From Linnemannia elongata (Eukaryota > Mortierellomycota > Mortierellomycetes > Mortierellales > Mortierellaceae), in the NCBI GenBank assembly GCA_036320915.1, contig JAXBDG010000011.1, positions 1,758,501 to 1,822,500 on the forward strand: 64,000 bases of DNA, given 5' to 3'. Under the pieces are notes generated by a model. That model had not been told where the DNA came from. It did not search any database and was given only the letters and a program-made list of their open reading frames with translations. Numbering within the stretch: the first letter of the stretch is position 1; every line of letters begins with the position of its first letter. This document shows positions 36,205 to 46,911 of this stretch, piece by piece. Made by a program: the position numbers and the translations under genes.

Positions 36205-38278
36205 ATGCGACCTCCAGTCCCAACAACGGCGGCGCTCTCACTACGCTACGCAGGTCTAGCCTACCTCGCAGGATCAGTCCTCTTTACGATACACTACTTT
36301 GCGAGTCAGTACCGGAATTTACAGCCCGTTCCTGTCGTGAAACCCAAGGTCATGACAGAGCCTGGCATGGGCACCTTCGATGTCGAGAATATTCTCTACT
36401 CCCAGCAGGTCATGAACTGGCAGAGTAAGTTTCTTTGGAAGGAGGAGGGGGATTGTCTGTATGCTGTTGCCGTGAGGATAATGAAAGGATGTGTATAAAA
36501 GGTTGATTGACACGGAGGCTAGTACAGATCAGGATTGAACTCACATCATCCTTCCATGCTAACGCCATATACATACACAATACCTTCTTTCCTCTCCTTT
36601 CAACCTACCAGCACCGAAAGGTTTCCCAGAGCATGGGATCGAGGAGGACGCCGTGTTGAGCAAGATCTTCTCCAGCACCATGCAGCCCTCAAAAGTCCTC
36701 CCTTACTACTTCAAAGCCATCCGGCAATTCGACCCCGAATCGGTCACCATCACCACCCTAATCACCTTTGACCGGTACCCAATCTTTTCTAAACTCGTCA
36801 CCAACTACCAGGGTCCCATCTCTGTCTCGATTCATATCAACGATGATGAATTGAGAGATGAGAATCTGTCCAAGTTGCATGATATGTATAACTCGAATCC
36901 GTACATGCGCGAGTTTGTGGATGTTCATGTGATTGTGGATAAGTTTGATCGACAGTTTAATATGTGGCGCAATGTCGCAAGATTCTTTGCACGGTCTAAT
37001 TACTTTATGATGCTCGATGGTAAGAGTTATCTTATCTCTTCCTAATTGATGTTTTTGAGCTAGATTGGGTTTCATTCCTGTAATGATATACGATGGTCTA
37101 CGGTTTCGTACTAATCAATCAATCGCGCATTCAAATCTACGCGCCTATCATTACTCTTCAAAGTCGACTTTCACATCTGCACAAACCTACAACGCCATTT
37201 ATCTCTCGACGCCCGAGCGCGAGAAGTCATGCGAGCCGGAAACGCTGTTGTCCTCCCGGCATTTGAATACGTCGAGCAAGAGGAGGGCGTTGATTCGACC
37301 ACCTTCCCCAAAAACAAACAATCCCTCCGCCAACTCTTTGACCAGAAACGCATCACAACCTTCCACGACTTTTTTCCGAAGGGTCATAACGCGACGGAAT
37401 ATGAGACTTGGTTTTCGACGGACGAGGTGTACAAGGTCACGGCGTATCAACATTCTTATGAGCCCTATGTGGTCCTACATAAGGAGGGGACTCCTTGGTG
37501 CGATGAGCGGTTCATTGGCTATGGCGCCAACAAAGCTGTAAGTCCTTTGCCGTTTCTTTTCTCGATTGTCTATTTTTTTTTTTGGTTTTTTTTTTGTTTT
37601 TTTCTTGGGGTTTTGAGTTTTGCGTTTGTCTGTAAGTGTTTCGTATCGTTAGTATCATCAATTTGGTGTCCATGGGTGTCTCAATACTTTTCTCACCTTT
37701 TCGCTACTATTTTCCGAGTCCATTTTTCCGAGTCCACCGTTTTTCTTTTCCATATCCGGTGTCAATGTCTTTCTAACAATCAATAACGCTCCTCCTCCTC
37801 CTCCTCTCTCTCTCTCGATTCTCATTCTCCCCCCCCCCCCCCCCTTCCTATCCTTCCATTCAACACTATCTAGGCCTGCCTATTCGAGATCTACATCTCA
37901 GGAATCGACTACTACGTCCTCCCACAAGACTTTGTCATCCACCAATCCCATCCCTACAAGGAAGAAACCCGTAAACAGGAACGCAAATACAACCGCAAGT
38001 TGTACCAGAACTTTCAAGAAGAAGCTTGCTTCCGCTACTCGAGGGGGTTTATGAGGGCTCATGTGTGGGATACGAACAAGGCTAGGAATCTGAAGGAACA
38101 GTGTGGTAAGATTAGAGGGTACAGTCAGGTGATGGAATTGTTTGTTGAGGATATCCACGTTGAGGAGGAGGAGGAGGAGGAGGCGCAAACGAGGAAGGAG
38201 CGTTTGTTGGAAGGGCAGAAGGAGGGGTTGGTGGATAGGGAGAAGGGGCACAACGGGCACATTGAAGCTATCATATAG
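36205..38278 (+). CDS. GT49 (LARGE-like) glycosyltransferase, complete
   Basis: Second GT49-type enzyme of the window, complete at 468 aa. Exons 36205-36424, 36612-37019, 37164-37537 and 37874-38278 join in phases 1, 1, 0. A type II signal anchor lies near residues 14-32 (YAGLAYLAGSVLFTIHYFA). Conserved parts: MQPSKVLPYYFKA, TITTLITFDRYPIF, GPISVSIHIND, FNMWRNVARFFARSNYFM, the DVD metal-binding motif at 209-211 (its Val codon is split by an intron), EGTPWCDERFIGYGANK, then ISGIDYYVLPQDFVIHQSHP. The C-terminus has a run of Glu and a basic tail. Compared with the gene at 1-2779 the first and last introns are shared, while the intron at the DVD motif is only here. Expected in the Golgi; the acceptor is unknown. 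Confidence 0.9.
37829..37844. repeat. Poly-C tract in an intron
   Basis: Sixteen C in a row in the last intron of GT49 gene 2, just upstream of its acceptor, after a CTC/CT-rich stretch. Long C runs near an acceptor may bind PCBP-type proteins; that is inference. Confidence 0.9.
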
Positions 38279-38480
38279 ACACTTTCTTTAGATGGCAACA
38301 GTCAATCCTTGTCTTTTATTTAATTTTGCGTAAGGATGTGCCTCGCTGATGATGATGATAATAATAAGAAAATGCAAGTATGAAATGAAAAACAAGGAAA
38401 AGTGAAGGAATAATATATTGATGACGAGAAATGAGAAAAAAGGAAATTGACGATAAGGACAAGGAAAGAGTCCGAGTCGC
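38279..38480. other. Short convergent spacer, GT49 gene 2 and MTR4
   Basis: Only 202 bp separate the two stop codons, so the 3' UTRs are likely to overlap or abut. The sequence is A-rich, with GAT repeats near 38348. Confidence 0.6.
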
Positions 38481-41400
38481 TTAGAGGTAAAGGGAGGAGG
38501 CAAAAATAATGTCGCGCTTGATGCAGACAATACCGGCAGCAAACTTGCTCTCGAGCTCTGTGTTTCCGATACTCTTGGACGCAGTCGCCATCTGGCGCAA
38601 CAGCTCTTCCAGACGTCTGAACGCACGAATAATCGATCCCTCAAACGCATCCGTCATCTTGCAAATCTGCGAGAACCGTGCACCCTGTTGAGCAAGATAA
38701 AAAACAAAGAGTAAGTTACCAACTGCGGCTAAAATCTTCTCATATCACACAACGCCATGCCCCCAATCATCCAGTAACAAACCAAAAGACGAAAGACTTA
38801 CGTTAGCCCAGGCAAAGACGACATCCATGAGCTCGGAACGGAACTTGGCGACATACTCTTCCTCGTCAACGGCAAGCTTGCACTCTTGCGAGGTCTTGGC
38901 AATCTTGCGAGCAGCCTCCTGCATCAAACGCAGTGGCGTAGCCAACTCCTCCCTCAGCGCGGGCACATTATCCGATTTCTCCTGGAAGACAAAACAACTC
39001 AACAGAGCCACAGTCTGCTCGACTGTCAAGTCGTTGAAGGCTCCGTTGAAGATCATCTCTGTCAACAACAACTCGTCTCCTGAGGTGATCTCGCAGGCAA
39101 CACGACCCTTCATCTCAATCACATCCGAGCTCGAAGTGTATCCCAAACGACGGAGGACACGCTTGCGGCACTTGAGTTCATCCAACTGAGCAATTGCGTT
39201 CGCCTCAACAATTCGCTTCTTGATCGACTTGATAGAGTTGACTGTCTCGACCTTCTGCAGGTACTTTTCGTACAGTGCCTCCAAATCCTCCTTGGGTGTT
39301 GACTGAACCAAGGGAAGAGTCTTGAGAGCGTCTTCCAAAACTTTCACCTTGTTGATCGCTTTAATGAACGACGCGTCCTTGATGTTCATGTTCTGGACAG
39401 GGTCCAACAGAGGAATTCCATCAGGGAAACGGCGCTGAAGCTCCAACAAGCTCTTGTGGATCGTATGGCGGGCGTCCGGAGATCTCAAATCCTTAGACAA
39501 GAAAATACGAGGGGTGGCGATCGATTCGAGGCACGAGAGCAACACAGGGACGACCATTAACTCCCCCTTCTCGCCAGGTGGGCATGCCTTGATACCAGGA
39601 GCGAGTCCGTCCAGTCCTGGCACAACCTGGGTCTTAGGTGCGCAGTACAACAACACATCTACGATGTAGATAGGATCGAGGTTGGCTGGTGGTGGTGCGC
39701 CGCGGACGATCGAAGGCATCTTCTTGTTGAATCCTGAAACGATACCCCATCCGAAATCCTGATCCTCGTAGCTGACCTTGACAACACGACCGGGCTGCAT
39801 GTAAGGGAGAGCATATGTTGGGTGGTTGACGACCTCGCGAATGTCCTTCCTGATAGTTACAGCCTGCTGGCGAATATCGTGATACTTGGCAATAGCATCC
39901 TCATCCTCAAACTCCATAGCGTCCTTGGCGGCCTCCAAGGTAGCAAGCTCTCGCTCCAGCTGAGGAATGTTGGCGTTGTTCTGGAACTGGTAGAAGCAGC
40001 GCTCCAGCATATACTCGGGGCTGATGCCCTCAACACGGGTCAAGTTCAGGATCATGTTGTAGGACAAATGGAAAGCCGAGTTCAAGGCGTCTGCTGTTCC
40101 CTTGACCATTCCCTTGGCAACTGCGGGTTCCATTTTCTCGTCTAACATCATGATGACAATACCACGCTCATCCAGACCACGACGACCGGCACGACCAGAC
40201 ATCTGAATGTATTCTCCTCCCGACACCCAACGCGTCTCCTTTCCGTCCCACTTACGCACACTGGTGAAGACGACGGTCTTGGCGGGCATGTTCAAACCGA
40301 TGGAGAATGTCTCGGTGGCGAAAAGAACCTTGACAAGACCTTCCTGGAAAAGAATCTCAATGACTTCCTTTAAGATGGGCAACAATCCAGCGTGATGGAT
40401 ACCGATTCCGCGACGAAGCAATGGAATAATGTGTTCGATCTGGGGTAAAGTGCGATCGTCCTCTGACAGGGAGCTGATGGCGTTGTTGAAGACCTGGTTG
40501 ACCATATCGCTCTCCTTATCGTCGTTGAAATCCAACTTGCTCATCTGCATCGCCAGCGTCTCGCACTCTCTCTTACTGAAACTGAAGACAATGACGGGGT
40601 GGTAGTTCTTGACCAAAATCATCTTGATAATCTTGTAAATATCCGTTGGTCCGTCTAAAATAGCAAGGGTTGCAATTAGTGATTGAAGCTATATAGTCGC
40701 TCTAAACACAATTACAATTAAGCAGTTCAGTGTACATACCCTTGGAGGCACCCTTTTTGCCGCCCTTCTTGGCATCTTTCTTTCCGCCGCGTCCCTTCAT
40801 GTCATCGGCCTGAGGTCCATGTGCATCCGTCAAGGCGCCCAGAGCCTTCTGGAAGTTGTCCTCTCTGAACTGACCCTTCTCGTCGACGACCAAGTGAATA
40901 CCCTCGCCTCCCTGGGGGAACAAGTAGTGCTGAAGTGGTGTTGGACGGAAGTCGGTGTAGACAACGTGACATGGCTGCTCCTTGTTCCTGCAGATCCACT
41001 CGGCAAACTCCATGGCGTTAGGGATGGTGGCGGACAAGAAGACATAGTGACACTTGGGTGGCAGCAAAATAATAGTCTCCTCCCAAACCACACCACGCTC
41101 TATATGGAATCAACGTGCAGATGCGTAGTGTTAGTATCGTTGCGAAGATTAAGCATCCATGACAACAGCGCCAAATGGCAGAAAGGACCTACCGGTATCT
41201 CTCATGTAATGAATCTCATCGAAGACAACCCAAGCGACCTCACGCATGACCTCAGAACCACGGTACAGCATGGATCTCAAAATCTCTGTTGTCATTACCA
41301 GGCACGACGCCGAGGGATTGATGGTAACATCTCCTGTCATCAGACCGACATCTCCGAATTCCTCGAGAAGCTCGCGGTACTTTTGGTTACTCAGGGCCTT

Positions 41401-42099
41401 GATAGGACTGGTATAGATGACACGCTGCTTGTCACGCAAGGCCGTTGCAATCGCAAACTCGGCGACGACTGTTTTACCGGCAGAGGTATGAGCAGAGACC
41501 AGGACCGACTCTCCACGCTCGATCGAGTAGGTAGAGAGCTTCTGGAAGGGATCCAATGTGAAGGGGTAGGACCTTGCTGGGGGGTTCTCAGGAATGTGTT
41601 GTGAAATAGGGGTGTAGTCCCAGTTAGGTGGGAGAGCGACTTGATGGCGGACCTGATTTTTGTGGTGGAGAACATTGGCGTTATATATATGTATTATTAA
41701 TGACACTTGACGTTATCAGGGTATAATTGTCTCCACGCATGTGTGTTAAATTACCGAATGGGAGAGCACGACGTTGGCACCCTCGGCGGAGGGCATCAAT
41801 CCTGCTGCGGACGCCACCTCACGCTCGAGATCCTGCTCAAAGCTATCGGTGACGACGGGGAGGGGCTCGTTGGACTTCTTTTCCTGGGGGGCGCTGGTAT
41901 CCTCTGCGTCGGTCAAGTCGGGGATCTCTGTGATAGTGGCTCCTCCTGTTGCCTGCTTCTTCTTGTTGATGCCGTTGGTACCATCAGTGCTGTCCTTTCT
42001 CTTCTTGGGCAAGAGGGTGACGGGCTGCTGCTCGTAGGTCGAGAAGTCTTCGGTGTTGGACTCGTCAAAGACGTCAAATGCATCTTCTCCTGAAAACAT
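38481..42099 (-). CDS. MTR4: ATP-dependent RNA helicase Mtr4 (TRAMP/exosome cofactor)
   Basis: Ski2-like 3'-5' RNA helicase that feeds nuclear RNAs to the exosome, alone and within TRAMP. Exons 42099-41755, 41652-41193, 41099-40740, 40654-38802 and 38684-38481 join in phases 0, 1, 1, 0; 1073 aa, the usual length. Landmarks: N-terminal DAFDVFDES and [18 protein letters not shown]; motif [16 protein letters not shown] near residue 167; [15 protein letters not shown]; motif [10 protein letters not shown] near 258; motif [15 protein letters not shown]; motif [19 protein letters not shown]; the arch region; and the C-terminal helical bundle ending [11 protein letters not shown] Lys/Gly-rich segment ([14 protein letters not shown]) sits at the end of exon 3, in a linker that varies in the family. 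Convergent with GT49 gene 2. Confidence 0.97.
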
Positions 42100-44099
42100 G
42101 GCGGGTCGTGTGTGCTAAGAGGGTTAACTTGTGGAGCGTGAAAGGATGTGTGTGTGAGGGAGAAGAGAAGAAGACGCCGGTTCAAGTTGTGCTCAAGGAG
42201 GGTAGGCTAATAGGCGACAAAAGAATGGGTGAAGGAGAGGAGGGTCGTCTTGAACAAAGAGTGTCCTTGGCTGGGCAAGCTACAAGCTAAAACAAAAAAA
42301 AAGAAAAAAGAAGTGGCGGTGAAAGTAAACAGGCTCAGGGTATGAGCAGTCACTAAGTTCCTAACCAAAAATTAGCTTTGGCGCAAGTGATACGCTCGAA
42401 CACAATACCAAGACATCACTACCTTTTCAGCACGAGAGGGGAGCTAAATGCGGGGAGAGAGAACCCAGACAAAGAAAGTTCTCCTTTTTTCCGACGCGTC
42501 GAAAAAGCGGTAGAAGTAGGATACGAAACTATCAGCGCGCCTCCTTTATTTCGATATCTAACTTGTGGCTCTAGGTCGCCTGGAATGTTAGATAGCGTAC
42601 CATTTTTTTTCGACGGTGATCAACCTCTGATTGTCTTGTACTTCTCACGGAGTAATATGTTTCCGTAGATGACAACTCAAAAAAAACAGGATCGGCACTT
42701 GATAAGCTCCACATTTCTATCCTCACGTCGACGTGTTGTGCTCACCACCCCCACCAAAAAAAAAATAATAAAAAACAAAAAAAATATCATCTAGTTGTGG
42801 GGTTGCAAAGAAGGGAAAGCAGTGTCAATCTGGACCAAGTCTACAAGAAGCAAAAAACAAGGCAAAAAACTTGACAAAAACAAGCCGGTCCAAGAAGCAA
42901 GAACAATAGGTCAGCTCCAACAGTGAAAGGATACCAACCAAGGTTGTTCTTTTTTGTGAACGTAAGCACTAGCGAGTGTGATTTTCTTTGGTGTTTTGGT
43001 GTTTTGTTTTGCTACACTTAACTAGTGCATTCTGGCATCAAACATCTTACACGTCTCTGGATCACAAAAAACGAACAGGAAAAAATATTTAGCTTGCCTG
43101 TCTGTCTACCTGCCTACCTAGACAGATGTTTTCTACCCTTCTTTTGGCCCGATGTCGCCATATTATGTCCTCTCTTTCTATTCGTTCCTTCAATCTTTGT
43201 CTGTGAACAACGCCTTCCTCAAAATTTATCCTTCTATGCCCAACTGCATTTTTTCCGCCGAGAAAAAATAGCATTGACCCACCTCTCTATTCTCCCTTCT
43301 CGCTCTCTCCTTTCCAACCAGGTACGAAACAAAATGGCGTGTGCGTTTATGCTTTTCTTGTCTTGACTCAAAGTTGGGAGGGAGAAAAGGAGGAACCAAT
43401 TGCATTTGTGCAGGAAAACGAGAGAGCGGACCAAAAACAATGGAAAACAAATCAATTGGGAACCACATCCTATCGTGTCAGTCGTGTCCTCCTCGTCGTC
43501 GTCGTCCCATCTTTGTTACTTAGTCCGGTGAGCAACCATAGCATTGTTTTTTCTTTCTCGCACTTTTTTTCTTTCTCCTTTGTGTCGTGACTAAAGTAAA
43601 CACAATGAGGGCGATCCCCTGAATGGTGCGAGATGCAGGTGCGGAAGAAGACACTCCTAGTTTGTATCGATCGGCCCTTTTGTGAAAACCGCTTTGCTTT
43701 TTTGGCTAAAACGACTACTGGAAAACGACAACGCCAGGCAAGGCGGGACAAAAAAAAGGGGGTTGAAGAGAGTGAGAGACTATGTGTTGCATGCAACCTC
43801 GTTCGTATGGATAACAAAAAAGTGCGAAAATAAACAATGTCAACTGTGTTAGTCCTTTCAGAAAGGACGGGACTTTTTTTTTGTGCAGTGCATAAAAAAA
43901 AGTGAACGTTCACTCTGACAGAAAAAAATGCATCAACACCGTTGTTGGCTTTTTTTTTTTTCTATCCCTCGTTCAGCACTAATATTTTCTTTACACGACC
44001 AAGAGTATGTCCCTCTTCAGAACAACACCAAACTAATGGGTAGTGAAAGAAACGTCAAGAGGCGCTGCTCTCTTTATGTCTATTCCGACCGTCAATTAT

Positions 44100-44194
44100 G
44101 ACAGCTAATTATTAGCTGGCGCTGAAAAAACAAGCGCCCTGTCTGCTCTTGTGCTTGTTCTGCTACTGAAATGTTCTGCTACTGTAATGTTCTG
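44100..44194. repeat. Nested inverted repeats followed by a 16-bp direct repeat
   Basis: 44103-44117 is a 7-bp palindrome around one base (AGCTAAT-T-ATTAGCT). 44118-44138 is a 6-bp stem (GGCGCT/AGCGCC) with an A-rich loop. GACAG (44100) and CTGTC (44139-44143) can close both. Next, TGTTCTGCTACTGAAA is repeated at 44172 with one change, then a partial third copy. This could be a structured RNA element or chance. Confidence 0.5.
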
Positions 44195-44582
44195 TGTCGT
44201 CGAATCTTCCCTCTAGAGACCTTCCGTACGAGAAAATATTTACAAGATTATTTATTTGGTATTTGTTTACCATTGCGCATACGCACCTTCAATTCACCTC
44301 AGACCCTTCAGTCTGTCTGACTGGACTCTTGGTCTCTTTCGCTCTTATCATCAAAAAATGAGTAGGTACCTCTGGCCGGTAAAACTGTAATACTGCCATA
44401 CTTGACTCTTTCTCTCTTCTTTTCCAACACCACATCACACCCTCCCTCGTGTCCCTCCTTTCCCTCTTTTGAAATGACTCTGGTGTCTCTAATGATTGGC
44501 CCAGTGACAACCTGTCAACATCTGATTTTTCTCTTCTTTTCTATCCCTTCTTTCGTTTCTCCCTCCCTCTCCCTCCCTCCCT

Positions 44583-44586
<4 letters not shown>

Positions 44587-44626
<40 letters not shown>
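44587..44626. repeat. (CT)20 microsatellite
   Basis: Forty bases of pure CT dinucleotide inside a longer pyrimidine-rich stretch of the noncoding region. Confidence 0.95.
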
Positions 44627-44629
<3 letters not shown>

Positions 44630-46006
44630 GACTGCTTCTGTGTGTGTCTGTTTGCTCACTCATTTTTTTCTCCCTCTGCGTGCATTTGTGCGTGTGTCTG
44701 TGTCCCTCTGTTTTTGTCTGTGTTGGCCTCTCTCTCTTTGTTTATGGTTGCGTGTATGCCTTTTCTCTCCTAGTGGCTCCTTACGTCTCGCTGTTTTCTC
44801 GGTGCGTCTACCCTCTTTGGCGCTCTGACTCCCTCTGACTCTCAGTGCCCTTTCTATCTCCCTATCGGTATGCCGCTCTCCGACTCTCTGTATCTTTGTC
44901 TGCCTGCTGCCTGCTTGCCGCTCTCTGGCTCTCTATCCCCCGATGCATCTCGTCTCATTAAGAAGGTTTCGATCACTTTTTTAATATTTTTTAGCACCCC
45001 AACACGTCGCATGGTCCCTCCCTATCCTCTCCACTATCCTTTGAACGTCGTCGTCGTGGTCACTCTCGTCGTCTTTTCATTCGTTGCTTTTTTTTCTCTC
45101 CTCCTTGTCGTTGACACTTTCATTCCTTATCGGATTTTTTTCCCTTATGTCGTCCATCCTCACCCCACCTCTTTGCTCATTTTTGGTTCATGCAGCTTTC
45201 TCCTCCTCAACCACCTCCTCCTCCTCGTCGTCGTCGTCGCTTTCGTCGTCGTCCTGCTGCTCTCTCCTCTCTTCTCCTCTCCTCTCCCTCTCTCCATCTT
45301 GTTTTCACGAAAGCGAAAAACAAAGGTGCAGGCGTAAACCTTGTAACACATCTCCTTTTCTCTGTCGCAATGTTGCAACGTTGTTTTGTTTGTTAGTGAT
45401 CAGAAGAGCACATACACAGAGAGAGACAGAGAGAGAAAAGCGGGGTAAAAAAAAACCTCATCACAACATGCATGGGCGTACTTTCAATACAGGGGCAATG
45501 GACAGGAGCAATTGACAGGGACAAGGATGGGAGCGATGCCAGCAACACCAATAACAAACAAGAACACAACGAAAAACGATAGAAAAGGCAAAAAGGTCAG
45601 AAACGTGAAGTAGATAGTAGGAGAGAATAAAGCGCCGAATGTCAAATGGGTTCAAAATTAGGGCTGTACTGTCCAATCGCATGTACCATAATTGGTACCT
45701 CCGCTGCCTTTCATCTTACCTTACCTTTTACTTTTTTTTTTCCTTCCGGCATCGCATTGCCATGCAAGGGGTTGTTTGCGTTGTGTCTGCATGGTCATGG
45801 TTGGTCGGATGGGCGTGAGTGACTATTCATCCCTCTCTCTGTCTCTGTCTCTCTCTCTGTCTCTTACTCTTTTTTTATATTGATCGCAGATTGGGACACA
45901 TGTTGGAGCATTATTTCTCCTCACCATTTCCTTTCAATTCTACTGTACATCGACATCGCTCTTTTTCGTCCTCATGTTCACTTATTCATTTCTGTGATGT
46001 TGTCGC

Positions 46007-46273
46007 ATGACAGGACATGACGGGGCTGGGTGCTTGACCTGTGTAATAATTAAGTGGGTGAATACTTTGTACAAAATATCGCAAATTTTCTCCACGGAAC
46101 TGTTAGATATGAATTGCGATATACAAACAAGGGCGTCAGATATATTATCTAGGGAAAAACGGCGTGCAGAAAGACGCGAATATGAGGCAGTTCGTACCTG
46201 GGAACAAGTAAGTATAGAGTTTTTCTTTTTGTGGTCTTTTTTATTTTTTTTGTTCATGTGTCAGAAAGTTTGA
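46007..46273 (+). CDS. Tentative small protein (69 aa) with one intron
   Basis: An ATG at 46007 opens 67 codons that end exactly at a perfect GTAAGT donor (46208). A 57-bp intron with a GTCAG acceptor leads to two codons and a TGA (46265-46273). The predicted 69-residue protein is diverse in composition, unlike the low-complexity frames around it, and its C-terminal half looks like a charged amphipathic helix (REKRRAERREYEAVRTWEQ). By eye a stretch around KISQIF and DMNC is reminiscent of the small WAVE-complex subunit BRICK1/HSPC300 (about 75 aa), but this is weak and could be chance. Codons are AT-rich, unlike neighbouring genes. It may have an upstream exon, be an old gene fragment, or not be a gene. 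Confidence 0.25.
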   Translation: MTGHDGAGCLTCVIIKWVNTLYKISQIFSTELLDMNCDIQTRASDILSREKRRAERREYEAVRTWEQVSIEFFFLWSFLFFLFMCQKV

Positions 46274-46387
46274 AAGGGTCCTGGTTTATAGTTGAGCAGG
46301 CAGGTACCAGGCCAATATTATGTATCAAGTTCCATTCCTCCACGTCTCATATCAGCCCTTTTTGCGCTTTCGTTTTCTGGGACCACA

Positions 46388-46389
<2 letters not shown>

Positions 46390-46421
<32 letters not shown>
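46390..46421. repeat. Poly-T tract (32 bp)
   Basis: Thirty-two T in a row. A 35-T tract also lies at 59097-59131. Such tracts can be poly(A) tails of retrocopies on the opposite strand, but no gene-like sequence adjoins this one. Confidence 0.9.
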
Positions 46422-46423
<2 letters not shown>

Positions 46424-46892
46424 TTTGATGGCCAGCTTACCTACACCTTCACCTCCGCCGCAGCCTACACCGACAGCAGCTTGACTGACCGACCGATGCC
46501 TCACCCACTTTCTCTCTGAGCCGGCATGTCATGACGAGCATGAACAGCTCCAGGTCTCACTATAGTCGCGTTTTATTTTTTTCTCTCTCTCTCCTCTTGT
46601 CTATTTTTTCACTTTACGAAACCTTTCAGCCTACCTGAACACGTTGCCACATATGTTGAAATTACGATCCGTTCCAAACAATCGACTACAACAAAAAAAA
46701 ACGGCAAACTCCTATGACGACCATCCACCACCAAATCGATAATATGACAGACCAAAAAAAAAAAAAACGACCCGACTATTGTTTTTTTTAGCGCCTAACG
46801 GTTCATGCATGCAAGGTCTTTTTCGTTGCATGGGCATGGACAGGGGTATCCATGCCAAATAAAAAAAAGAAAGGGAGCAGGAAGGTGGACGT

Positions 46893-46911
46893 GGGGGGGG
46901 GGGGGGGGGGG
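46893..46911. repeat. Poly-G tract (19 bp)
   Basis: Nineteen G in a row after a purine-rich stretch. It is able to form a quadruplex in principle. Confidence 0.9.

Noticed and set aside
42378..42668. 96-codon frame with fairly varied composition upstream of MTR4
   Set aside because: It begins at TTG rather than ATG, has no recognisable motif and no splice partners.
44587..44626. CRISPR-like or satellite array in the gene-poor interval
   Set aside because: Only simple dinucleotide repeats; no spaced identical repeats with unique spacers.
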